Of a stretch of DNA of 64,000 nt, positions 57,281 to 64,000 are shown in pieces (positions within the stretch are counted from its first letter, which is position 1; every line of letters begins with the position of its first letter). The notes under the pieces are model-generated. The model was not told the origin of the DNA. It ran no database searches and worked only from the letters and a program-made list of their open reading frames with translations. This stretch comes from Pseudarthrobacter raffinosi (GTDB taxonomy: Bacteria; Actinomycetota; Actinomycetes; Actinomycetales; Micrococcaceae). The DNA is taken from contig NZ_JAMXBH010000001.1 in NCBI RefSeq assembly GCF_023913735.1, positions 62,001-126,000 of the forward strand, in the 5' to 3' direction. The position numbers and the translations under genes are program-made.

Positions 57281-58484
57281 GCGGCACGCTGACTTCAGGA
57301 TCCTGGTAGTCGGGGCACTCGTAGGCCCTGGGCAGCCGCGGCGCTATCCGGTTGATGATTTCGTCGCCGTGGCTGCCGATGGCCGAGCCCCATTCGTCCG
57401 CGCTCGCCGCACCGGTGTCCGGATCGCCGAACAGCACGGCCGTGTCGCCGACGGAAACTCCGCAGGCTTCCAGGCCGAGGTCCACCATGAACTGGTCCAT
57501 GCACACCTTGCCGATCACGGGCACCCGCCTGCCGCCCAGTTGGACAATGCTGCGCCCTGAGATGCCTTTCGGGATGCCGTCCGCATAGCCGAGGGGGATC
57601 AGCCCCAGATACCTTGCCTCGTGGGTGATGGCCTGGTGTTCGTAGCTCACGCCGGTGCCGGCCGGAACCTTCTTCACGAGCACAACGGGAGCCGTGACAG
57701 TCAGGACCGGGCGCAGCCCGAAATCCGCGGGGTCAAGATGGTCGGCGGGCGCCAGGCCATAAATGGCCAGCCCGGCCCGCACCATGTCGAAGGCAAACTC
57801 AGGGCGGTCCAGGATGTTGGCAGAGCTGGACACATGCCTCAGCTCCGGTTCCAGGCCGCCTTCCCTGGCCTGCCGTACGGCTTCCCCGAAGGCGTCCACC
57901 GCTGCGGCGTTCCCGGGGTGGGCCGGTACGTCGGCCCAGGCCAGGTGGGTCCAGATGCCCCGGACAGTGAGGGTCCCCTCGAGCTCGGCGTTGCGTGCAG
58001 CGGCCACAAGGTTAACCCAGTCTTCCGCGCGGGCGCCGCCGCGACTCAACCCGCTGTCCAGCTCAAGGTGGACCGCGGCCGGCCTTCCGAGCGTGCGGGC
58101 GATGCCGGCCACAACGTCGAGTTGGGCGGGGCTGCCCAAGGACATGTCGACGTCGTTTTCCACAGCTTCGCGAATGATCTCGCTGGACGCTGTGGCGAGG
58201 TACAGCCAGGACAGCACCGGCGCCGTGATGCCTGCGCGGCGTAGCGCAAGAGCCTCCGTGAGCTGTGCCGTTCCGAGCCAGTCAGCGCCGGCAGACAGGG
58301 CAGCCTGCGCCACCTCGACAAGCCCGTGGCCATAGGCGTTGCCTTTCACCACCGCCATGAAGTGCGGTGCGGGAGTGAGTTTCCGGAGGGCGCGGACATT
58401 ATCGGAAATCGCGGCCAGATCAACGCTGACCCGGCCGGAAAGCACTGCCGAAGGCGTGCTGGTCTGTTGTGCATTACGTCTCAT
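57270..58484 (-). CDS. alr: alanine racemase-family enzyme
   Basis: 404 residues. PLP lysine in PHFMAVVKGNAYGHGLVEVA (~45); catalytic tyrosine in AGTGVSYEHQAITHEARYLG (~275). Other blocks are ELDSGLSRGGAR, HVSSSANILDRPEFAFDMVR and MDQFMVDLG. It interconverts L- and D-amino acids; beside davBA it may act on lysine or alanine. It is probably not the sole cell-wall enzyme, given its catabolic context, but this is inference. A TATAGT box 8 nt before the ATG makes a leaderless mRNA likely. Confidence 0.87.
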   Translation of the reverse strand: MRRNAQQTSTPSAVLSGRVSVDLAAISDNVRALRKLTPAPHFMAVVKGNAYGHGLVEVAQAALSAGADWLGTAQLTEALALRRAGITAPVLSWLYLATASSEIIREAVENDVDMSLGSPAQLDVVAGIARTLGRPAAVHLELDSGLSRGGARAEDWVNLVAAARNAELEGTLTVRGIWTHLAWADVPAHPGNAAAVDAFGEAVRQAREGGLEPELRHVSSSANILDRPEFAFDMVRAGLAIYGLAPADHLDPADFGLRPVLTVTAPVVLVKKVPAGTGVSYEHQAITHEARYLGLIPLGYADGIPKGISGRSIVQLGGRRVPVIGKVCMDQFMVDLGLEACGVSVGDTAVLFGDPDTGAASADEWGSAIGSHGDEIINRIAPRLPRAYECPDYQDPEVSVPHVA

Positions 58485-58584
58485 GCCAGAACACTATAGG
58501 TCATTTTGCACACTCATGAGAGGTGGCTCACATGCCTAAGCTGGGCGAGGGGAAACGACAACTACTCACGAACGGACGTCAACG
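58485..58584. promoter_or_regulatory. divergent promoter region, alr-pucR / permease-davB
   Basis: On the minus strand TATAGT (58498-58493) lies 8 nt before the alr ATG. The spacer holds CTCATGAG near 58515 (a perfect 8-bp palindrome) and a TCACATGCC segment, candidate PucR binding sites. No plus-strand -10 stands out. Confidence 0.4.
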
Positions 58585-60123
58585 ATGACTGTGCCCACCT
58601 ACACAGAACGCCGGCCGGCACCGCCTGCCGGCAGGCCCGGCCTGGCCGCGCAGCTGCTGCGCCGCAAGCCGATCGGACAGATGGTCAATGAAGCCGAAAC
58701 AGGCCATGGCGGCACCCGCCTGATCCGCAGCTTCGGCGTTTTCCAGTTGACCATGATCAGCGTCGGCGCGACCCTGGGAACCGGAATTCTGGTGATCCTG
58801 GGCGAATCGGTTCCGCTGGCCGGGCCGGCCATCTGGATCTCCTTTGCCATCGCTGGACTCGCCGCCCTGCTGTCCGCGGTGTCCTACGCCGAAATGGCCG
58901 GCCTGGTTCCGGTGGCAGGTTCCAGCTATTCCTACAGCTACGCCACTTTGGGCGAGGGCATGGCCTGGATCTGTGGCTGGTGCCTCGTGCTCGAATACGC
59001 AGTCTCGGTCGCGGCGGTGGCAGTTGGGGCCGGCCAGTACGTGAACGAGTCCCTGGCGGTCTTCGGCCAGTTCCTGCCCGACGCAATCTCCCAGCCACCC
59101 GGAGACGGCGGAGTGGTGAACGTCCCGGCGATGGTCATCGTTCTGCTCGCCATGATCCTGCTGGTTCGCGGCGCCAAGGAAAGCGCCTGGATTAACACCG
59201 CCATCGTGGTGGTCAAGGTGGGAATCCTGATCTTCTTCTGCGCCGTGGCTTTCACCGCCTTCAGCGCCGGCAACTTCGAGCCTCTCCTGCCCATGGGCGC
59301 TGCTGGTGTCTCAGCCGCCGCGTCCAGCGTCTTCTTCTCCTACATCGGCTTCGACGCGGCGTCCACGGCCGGTGAGGAAGCCCGCAATCCCAAGCGCGAC
59401 TTGCCGCGGGCCATCATGCTCTCCATGCTGATCGTCACCACCATCTATGTCCTGGTTGCCGTCGCCGCCGTCGGCGCCCGTCCCTGGGGCTGGTTCGACG
59501 GTAATGAAGCAGCACTCGTGAAGATCCTTGAGGAAACCACCGGACAGCCGTGGATCGCCCTGGTCTTCGCCGTCGGCGCGGTCCTTGCCATCGCCAGCAT
59601 CGTGCTGACTGTCCTTTACGGACAAACCCGCATTCTTCTCTCCATGGCCCGCGACGGACTCATTCCAAAAATCTTCGGCCGGGTCTCCGCGAGGACCGGC
59701 ACACCGGTTGCCGGCACCCTGATCGTGGGCCTCCTCGTGGCAGTCACGGCCGGCCTGGTTCCACTCGGCGCCCTGGCTGACGCCACGAGCATAGGCACCC
59801 TCTTCGCCTTCGCGCTGGTGAACGTTGCCGTCATCTACCTGCGCCGTGTGCGGCCTGAACTCAAGCGGACCTTCCGGGTCCCGCTATTTCCGCTCACGCC
59901 CATCCTCGGAGCGCTCATGTGCGCCTACCTCATGGCCAACCTGGGCGCCGACACCTGGGTGACCTTCGGCATCTGGATGATGGTGGGTATCGCGGCGTAC
60001 TTCGGCTATGGCCGGCGCAATTCAAGGGTGGCTTCCATGAGCCACGAGGAATACCGTGAGCTGAGCAGGCCGGAATCTTCAACGCTGTCCACCCCCGAAC
60101 AAACAAAGGCAGAGCTTTCATGA
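58585..60123 (+). CDS. APC-family amino acid permease, cationic amino acid type
   Basis: 512 residues with about twelve to fourteen helices. It begins with a hydrophilic 60-residue segment ending LIRSFGVFQLTMISVGATLG, the CAT-group helix 1 (GATLGTGILVILGESVPLAG). Blocks FAIAGLAALLSAVSYAEMAG, GSSYSYSYATLGEGMAWICG and FFSYIGFDAASTAGEEARNP are typical of cationic amino acid transporters (YfnA/CAT). Lysine import would match the downstream davB. Its stop overlaps the davB start (ATGA), so they are co-translated. Confidence 0.88.
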   Translation: MTVPTYTERRPAPPAGRPGLAAQLLRRKPIGQMVNEAETGHGGTRLIRSFGVFQLTMISVGATLGTGILVILGESVPLAGPAIWISFAIAGLAALLSAVSYAEMAGLVPVAGSSYSYSYATLGEGMAWICGWCLVLEYAVSVAAVAVGAGQYVNESLAVFGQFLPDAISQPPGDGGVVNVPAMVIVLLAMILLVRGAKESAWINTAIVVVKVGILIFFCAVAFTAFSAGNFEPLLPMGAAGVSAAASSVFFSYIGFDAASTAGEEARNPKRDLPRAIMLSMLIVTTIYVLVAVAAVGARPWGWFDGNEAALVKILEETTGQPWIALVFAVGAVLAIASIVLTVLYGQTRILLSMARDGLIPKIFGRVSARTGTPVAGTLIVGLLVAVTAGLVPLGALADATSIGTLFAFALVNVAVIYLRRVRPELKRTFRVPLFPLTPILGALMCAYLMANLGADTWVTFGIWMMVGIAAYFGYGRRNSRVASMSHEEYRELSRPESSTLSTPEQTKAELS

Positions 60124-61814
60124 CCGTCGCCACCGAACTCCCGGCCTCTGACCCATCCAGCACCCAGGCTGGCCCCATCACCATGCTGAACCCCGATTTT
60201 CCGTTCAGCTACGACCACTACCTCGCCCATCCGGCAGGGCTCGGCGCGGTTCCGCCGGAGCTGTACGGCACCGAGGTGGCAGTTGTAGGGGCGGGCCTTT
60301 CGGGCCTCGTCACGGCCTACGAACTGATGAAGCTGGGCCTGCGCCCTGTCATCTATGAAGCGGACCAGATCGGCGGCCGCCTGCGGACGGCCGGTTTTCC
60401 GTCCGCTCCCGGCGTGGTGGCCGATCTGGGCGGCATGCGGTTCCCCGTGTCGGGCAGGGCTTTCTACCACTACGTGGACCTGCTAGGGCTGGACACCCAG
60501 GATTTCCCCAACCCGCTGGCACCCGTCACGTCCAGCACCGTGATCGAACTGGCCGGCCAGAAGTACTACGCCGAGACCGCCCAGGACCTGCCGCCGTTCT
60601 TCCGCGAGGTGGCCGATGCCTGGAAGGCCGCGGTGAACGACGGCGCGAGGTTCGTCGAAATGCAGGAGGCCATCCGGGCCCGGGACACGGGCCGGATCAA
60701 GGAGCTCTGGAATGAGCTGCTGCCGCTCATGGACGAGCAGACCTTCTATGGGTTCATCGCCGGGAGCGAGTCATTCAAGGAAGCCGGCTTTGCCCACCGG
60801 GAGGCCTTTGGCCAGGTGGGCTTCGGCACAGGCGGCTGGGACACCGACTTCCCCAACTCCATCCTGGAAATCCTCCGCGTGGTCTACACCGACGCCGATG
60901 ACCAGCACCGGCTCATCAGCGGGGGAGCCCAACGGCTGCCCGAGGCACTGTGGCAGCACGCGCCGTCGGGCATGGCCCACTGGCCGGACGGAACATCCCT
61001 GGCGTCGCTCCACTCCGGCACGCCCCGCGGCGCCGTGGACAAGATCAGCCGCGATGCCGACGGCGACCTCCGGATCCGGGAGCGCTGGGGCCGCGAAGCC
61101 AGCTACCCCGCCGTGGTCACCACGTGCCAGTCCTGGCTGCTGTCCACGCGCATCCACACCGAGGAGGCACTGTTCCCGGCCGAACTGTGGACTGCGATCG
61201 AGCGTTCGCACTACATGCAGTCATCCAAGACGTTTGTGATGGTGGACCGGCCGTTCTGGAAGGACATCGATCGGGACACCGGCCGTGAGGTCCTGTCCAT
61301 GACCCTCACGGACCGGTTGAACAGGGCCACCTACCTCCTGGATGACGGCCCGGACAAGCCCGCCGTGATCCTGCTGTCCTACACGTGGAACGATGACGCG
61401 CTCAAATGGCTGGCGCTGGACGCCGACGAACGCGTTGAGCTGATGCTGCACTCGCTCGAGCAGATTTACCCGGGCGTGGACATCGCCAGCCACATCGTGG
61501 GCCAGCCGATCACCGTTTCCTGGGAAGCGGACCCCAACTTCATGGGTGCCTTCAAAGCGAACCTGCCGGGGCACTACCGCTACCAGCAGCGCCTCTTCAC
61601 GCACTTCAAGCAGGACAAGCTGCCCGAATCCCAGCGCGGGATCTTCCTTGCCGGTGATGATGTGTCCTTCACGGCGGGCTGGGCCGAAGGCGCCGTAACC
61701 ACCGGCCTGAACGCGGTGTGGGGTGTGGTGAAACACCTGGGCGGGACGTCGGCGCCGGGCAACCCCGGTCCGGGCGAACTCCTGGACGCCATCGGGCCCA
61801 TCAGCCTCGACTAG
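60120..61814 (+). CDS. davB: L-lysine 2-monooxygenase-like flavoprotein (DavB)
   Basis: 564 residues. FAD-binding start [20 protein letters not shown] with GGRLRTAGF; then DLGGMRFPVSGRAFYHYVDL, QVGFGTGGWDTDFPNSILEI, SSKTFVMVDRPFWKD and the C-terminal FAD block GIFLAGDDVSFTAGWAEGAV. Length and most blocks follow Pseudomonas lysine 2-monooxygenase, which converts L-lysine to 5-aminovaleramide plus CO2 and water; related tryptophan and phenylalanine 2-monooxygenases are the main alternatives. The neighbouring cationic permease and DavA-type amidase favour lysine. The stop shares CTAG with the stop of the converging carbonic-anhydrase gene. Confidence 0.88.
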   Translation: MTVATELPASDPSSTQAGPITMLNPDFPFSYDHYLAHPAGLGAVPPELYGTEVAVVGAGLSGLVTAYELMKLGLRPVIYEADQIGGRLRTAGFPSAPGVVADLGGMRFPVSGRAFYHYVDLLGLDTQDFPNPLAPVTSSTVIELAGQKYYAETAQDLPPFFREVADAWKAAVNDGARFVEMQEAIRARDTGRIKELWNELLPLMDEQTFYGFIAGSESFKEAGFAHREAFGQVGFGTGGWDTDFPNSILEILRVVYTDADDQHRLISGGAQRLPEALWQHAPSGMAHWPDGTSLASLHSGTPRGAVDKISRDADGDLRIRERWGREASYPAVVTTCQSWLLSTRIHTEEALFPAELWTAIERSHYMQSSKTFVMVDRPFWKDIDRDTGREVLSMTLTDRLNRATYLLDDGPDKPAVILLSYTWNDDALKWLALDADERVELMLHSLEQIYPGVDIASHIVGQPITVSWEADPNFMGAFKANLPGHYRYQQRLFTHFKQDKLPESQRGIFLAGDDVSFTAGWAEGAVTTGLNAVWGVVKHLGGTSAPGNPGPGELLDAIGPISLD

Positions 61815-62329
61815 CCGTGCAGCTCCCGGTGCGCGCGCGCCAGCTCGACGTAGCGCACGGCGTTCTGCTTCACGCCGTCGAACTCCTCATCGGTGAGTTC
61901 CCGCCGTACCTTCGCCGGGACGCCGGCAACCAGCGAGCGGGGCGGCACAATAGTCCCTTCCAGGACAACGGCGCCGGCTGCCACGAGCGAGCCGGTGCCG
62001 ATCACCGCGCCGTTAAGCACAGTGGCGCCCATGCCGATCAGGCAGTCGTCCTCTACAGTGCAGCCATGGACGACGGCGGCATGTCCCACACTGACCCCGG
62101 CCCCGACTGTGCAGGGGAAGCCCGGATCGGCGTGCAGCACCACGTTGTCCTGCAGGTTGCTGCCGGCGCCGACGCTGATGGCCGCTGTGTCGGCCCGGAC
62201 CGACACACCATAGAAGGCGCTTGAATCCTCAGCGAGCGTGGCCTTGCCGATGATCGACGCCGTCGGGGCGATGAAGGCGGATTCGTGGACGGCCGGGGTG
62301 TTCCCGGCGAAAGTGTGAAGAGGAGCCAT
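61811..62329 (-). CDS. gamma-carbonic anhydrase-family hexapeptide protein
   Basis: 172 residues of left-handed beta-helix repeats (SIIGKATLAEDSSAFYGVSV, GSNLQDNVVLHADPGFPCTV, GAGVSVGHAAVVHGCTVEDD). The zinc histidines HAD, GHAAVVHG are present. C-terminal helix RRELTDEEFDGVKQNAVRYV. Family members are active gamma-CAs or acetyl/paaY-like proteins; activity is not assured. Converges with davB. Its role in the lysine cluster is unclear, though the oxygenase releases CO2. Confidence 0.85.
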   Translation of the reverse strand: MAPLHTFAGNTPAVHESAFIAPTASIIGKATLAEDSSAFYGVSVRADTAAISVGAGSNLQDNVVLHADPGFPCTVGAGVSVGHAAVVHGCTVEDDCLIGMGATVLNGAVIGTGSLVAAGAVVLEGTIVPPRSLVAGVPAKVRRELTDEEFDGVKQNAVRYVELARAHRELHG

Positions 62330-62355
62330 GGGCCAAGCCTAGGACATCCGCCCAC

Positions 62356-62421
62356 CCCAACTGAGTAGCGCTATCTGTCGTTATGAGCCCTCATAACGAC
62401 AGATAGCGCTACTCAGTTGGG
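62356..62421. repeat. dispersed palindromic element, copy 4
   Basis: The longest copy: arms 62356-62386 and 62391-62421 are 31-nt perfect complements with a 4-nt loop. Arm begins CCCAACTGAGTAGCGCTATC. The right arm, read on the minus strand, gives CCC AAC TGA and ends the methyltransferase gene at 62413. Confidence 0.92.
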
Positions 62422-63090
62422 AGAGGCGGGGGTGCGGAGGATCAGGAACTGGTAGTGCTGTGTCCAGTTCCCGGCGCCCGGGCCGGATTCCTCGCCGTTG
62501 CCTTCCGGCCAGGTGACAAAGTCCTCGATGGCACCGTGCCGGCCAAAGACCTGCCGCACCGTCGCGTCGCTGCGCCGGCTGAAGAACCGGGGTTCTACGT
62601 CGTCCTCGGGGTTCAGGACCTCTTCATCCTCACCGGACCAGAGGCCGACGGCGATGGGCGCGCCGCGTGCCGTGACGCGCACCAGTTCGCGCAGGACGCC
62701 GTCGATATCGGTGGCAGGGACGTGTAGCAGCGTGCTCATGGTCCAGAGGGCCGGGAAGGTCCCGTCCGGGAAGGGCAGCTGCCGGGCGCTGGCCACGGAG
62801 ACGTCCAGGCCCTTCGTCCGGGACCTGCGGACGTGCTCCTCGGAGAGGTCAACGCCGGTGTAATGGATGCCGGCCCGGACGAACTCCAGGCCGTCGAGCC
62901 CCATGCCGGAGCCGATCTCCAGGACGTTGTGCCGGCCCTCGGCCTTGAGCAGCGAGATGAACCGCTCACGCTGTTCTACCCGCTGGGGCGCAAGCGGATG
63001 TTCCGTGCCGGACGCCGCGCGGCGGTTATAGAACTCGGCGAGGCGCTGTTCGCGGCCGGGTTCCTCCACTGCATTCTCAACTGCGTCCAT
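62413..63090 (-). CDS. class I SAM-dependent methyltransferase
   Basis: 225 residues. SAM motif I VLEIGSGMGLDGLEFVRAGI (~56), motif II GVDLSEEHVRRS, and later FPDGTFPALWTMSTLLHVPA (motif IV-like). The N-terminus REQRLAEFYNRRAASGTEHP is a leader helix found in related uncharacterised enzymes. The substrate is unknown. The final codons (SPN and stop) are supplied by palindrome copy 4. It may be co-transcribed with purU, 26 nt upstream of it. Confidence 0.85.
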   Translation of the reverse strand: MDAVENAVEEPGREQRLAEFYNRRAASGTEHPLAPQRVEQRERFISLLKAEGRHNVLEIGSGMGLDGLEFVRAGIHYTGVDLSEEHVRRSRTKGLDVSVASARQLPFPDGTFPALWTMSTLLHVPATDIDGVLRELVRVTARGAPIAVGLWSGEDEEVLNPEDDVEPRFFSRRSDATVRQVFGRHGAIEDFVTWPEGNGEESGPGAGNWTQHYQFLILRTPASPN

Positions 63091-63116
63091 GGACCACGAC
63101 CTAGATAAGAGACTGC

Positions 63117-63977
63117 CTAGTTAAAGACCACTGTCCGGTTGCCGTCCAGCAGCACCCGGTGTTCTGCATGCCATTGGACGGCCTGCGTCAGGGTGCGGCC
63201 CTCCACGTCCCGGCCCATCTGCACGAACTGCTCCGGAGTGCGGGCGTGGTCCACGCGGATGACTTCCTGCTCGATGATGGGGCCCTCGTCCAGCGCGGCC
63301 GTGACGTAGTGGGCAGTGGCGCCGATCAGCTTCACGCCGCGGGCATGAGCCTGGTGGTAGGGCTTGGCGCCCTTGAAGGACGGCAGGAACGAGTGGTGGA
63401 TATTGATGGCCTTGCCGGTGAGCTCCGCGCACAGGTCATCCGAAATGATCTGCATGTAGCGGGCCAGGACGGTCAGTTCGATATCGTGCTCGGCCATGAG
63501 GGCGCGCAGCTTGTCCTCGGACTGGGCCTTGGTGTCCGGGGTGACCGGGATGTGGTGGAACGGGATGCCGTAGAACTCGGCCAGCCCGGCGAGGTCACGG
63601 TGGTTGGAGACGATGGCCGGGATCTCGATGGGCAGGGTGCCGGAGCGCTGCTGGAACAGGATGTCGTTGAGGCAGTGCGCGGACGTGCTGGCCATCAGGA
63701 GCGTGCGCACCTTCTGGCCCACGGGGTTGAGGCTCCACTGCATGCCGAAGGAGTGGACCACCGGCTCAAGGGCGGCCTGGACCTCGGCCCGGGAGGCCGT
63801 CGTCGTCGCTTCCACCCGCATAAAGAAGTTGCCGGTTGCGGGGCTGCCATACTGCTGCGAGTCCAAAATATTACAGCCCGCCACCAGCAGCGCTCCGGCC
63901 ACGGCGTGGACAATTCCGGGGCGGTCCGGGCAGGACAATGTCAATACGTAAGCTCGGTTCAGCTGCTCTTCAGTCAC
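63117..63977 (-). CDS. purU: formyltetrahydrofolate deformylase
   Basis: 286 residues, complete. It hydrolyses 10-formyl-THF to formate and THF, balancing one-carbon pools with purine synthesis. N-terminal ACT domain (~8-85; AYVLTLSCPDRPGIVHAVAG, GNFFMRVEAT). Formyltransferase domain (~90-286): KVRTLLMASTSAHCLNDILF, IVSNHRDLAG, NIHHSFLPSFKGAKPYHQAH and the catalytic-Asp loop ALDEGPIIEQEVIRVDH. Glycine-type effectors are expected at ACT. The methyltransferase gene follows it on the same strand. Confidence 0.95.
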   Translation of the reverse strand: MTEEQLNRAYVLTLSCPDRPGIVHAVAGALLVAGCNILDSQQYGSPATGNFFMRVEATTTASRAEVQAALEPVVHSFGMQWSLNPVGQKVRTLLMASTSAHCLNDILFQQRSGTLPIEIPAIVSNHRDLAGLAEFYGIPFHHIPVTPDTKAQSEDKLRALMAEHDIELTVLARYMQIISDDLCAELTGKAINIHHSFLPSFKGAKPYHQAHARGVKLIGATAHYVTAALDEGPIIEQEVIRVDHARTPEQFVQMGRDVEGRTLTQAVQWHAEHRVLLDGNRTVVFN

Positions 63978-64000
63978 GACTACAAGCCTACCCGCGCGGC

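Noticed and set aside
60120..61814. Tryptophan 2-monooxygenase (IaaM) and auxin synthesis together with the nitrilase gene
   Set aside because: Sequence blocks and length resemble lysine 2-monooxygenase more closely, the amidase matches DavA size and motifs, and the coupled permease is a cationic amino acid type. It is not excluded by sequence alone.

Overview
The window comes from a high-GC actinobacterium, most probably Arthrobacter/Pseudarthrobacter (Micrococcaceae). The pointers are the codon usage, a monomeric NADP isocitrate dehydrogenase, an actinobacterial gluconate cluster, a DUF6350-purN neighbourhood, and gene tails that encode VVEPVE-type peptides from a small dispersed repeat. 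It looks like ordinary chromosome: I see no rRNA, tRNA, CRISPR, prophage or insertion sequence.

Layout. 1-3.4 kb: a VapBC-type toxin-antitoxin pair cut by the window edge, a hydrolase, cold-shock protein cspA and a frameshifted pRiA4b ORF-3 family gene. 3.4-8.7 kb: a solitary ctaD, then gntR / gntK-gntP for gluconate, and a TfoX-like gene. 8.8-13.3 kb: an SDR, a MocR regulator divergent from an EamA exporter plus PaiB-like gene with a shared palindromic operator, and a small secreted protein. 13.5-17.8 kb: a giant SARP/NB-ARC regulator, a broken DHFR-family gene and a membrane protein. 17.8-24.3 kb: a hybrid histidine kinase overlapping a REC-GGDEF cyclase, a persulfide-dioxygenase-like protein, and an EAL remnant without its EAL motif. 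24.4-30.7 kb: a coupled mannosyltransferase-ugd pair, a flotillin gene with two frameshifts coupled to an NfeD-like gene, an HNH endonuclease, a nested inverted repeat and a DUF4383 protein. 31-38 kb: DUF6350, purN, a palindrome-flanked endonuclease-like gene, an MFS transporter and purH. 38-42 kb: a secreted serine protease and icd. 42-45.8 kb: a Ser/Thr kinase with a lipoprotein, and two surface proteins, one frameshifted in its signal peptide. 46-54.7 kb: an oxidoreductase, a MacB-like ABC exporter, and a chvE-gguB-gguA sugar importer with a ROK repressor. 54.8-62.3 kb: davA / pucR-alr / cationic amino acid permease-davB, which reads as a lysine catabolic cluster. 62.4-64 kb: a methyltransferase and purU.

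Three things deserve attention. First, four copies of a near-perfect roughly 65-bp palindrome lie at gene ends; its arms vary in a compensatory way, and in two copies the arm supplies the stop codon of a neighbouring gene. Two of these copies bracket a single gene beside purN. Second, the DavBA-type lysine monooxygenase/amidase cluster carries its own permease, racemase and PucR regulator. Third, an unusual number of genes (flotillin, the LAXTG protein, a DHFR-like gene, a pRiA4b ORF-3 gene, an EAL gene) are broken or truncated, so reads should be checked before they are called pseudogenes.
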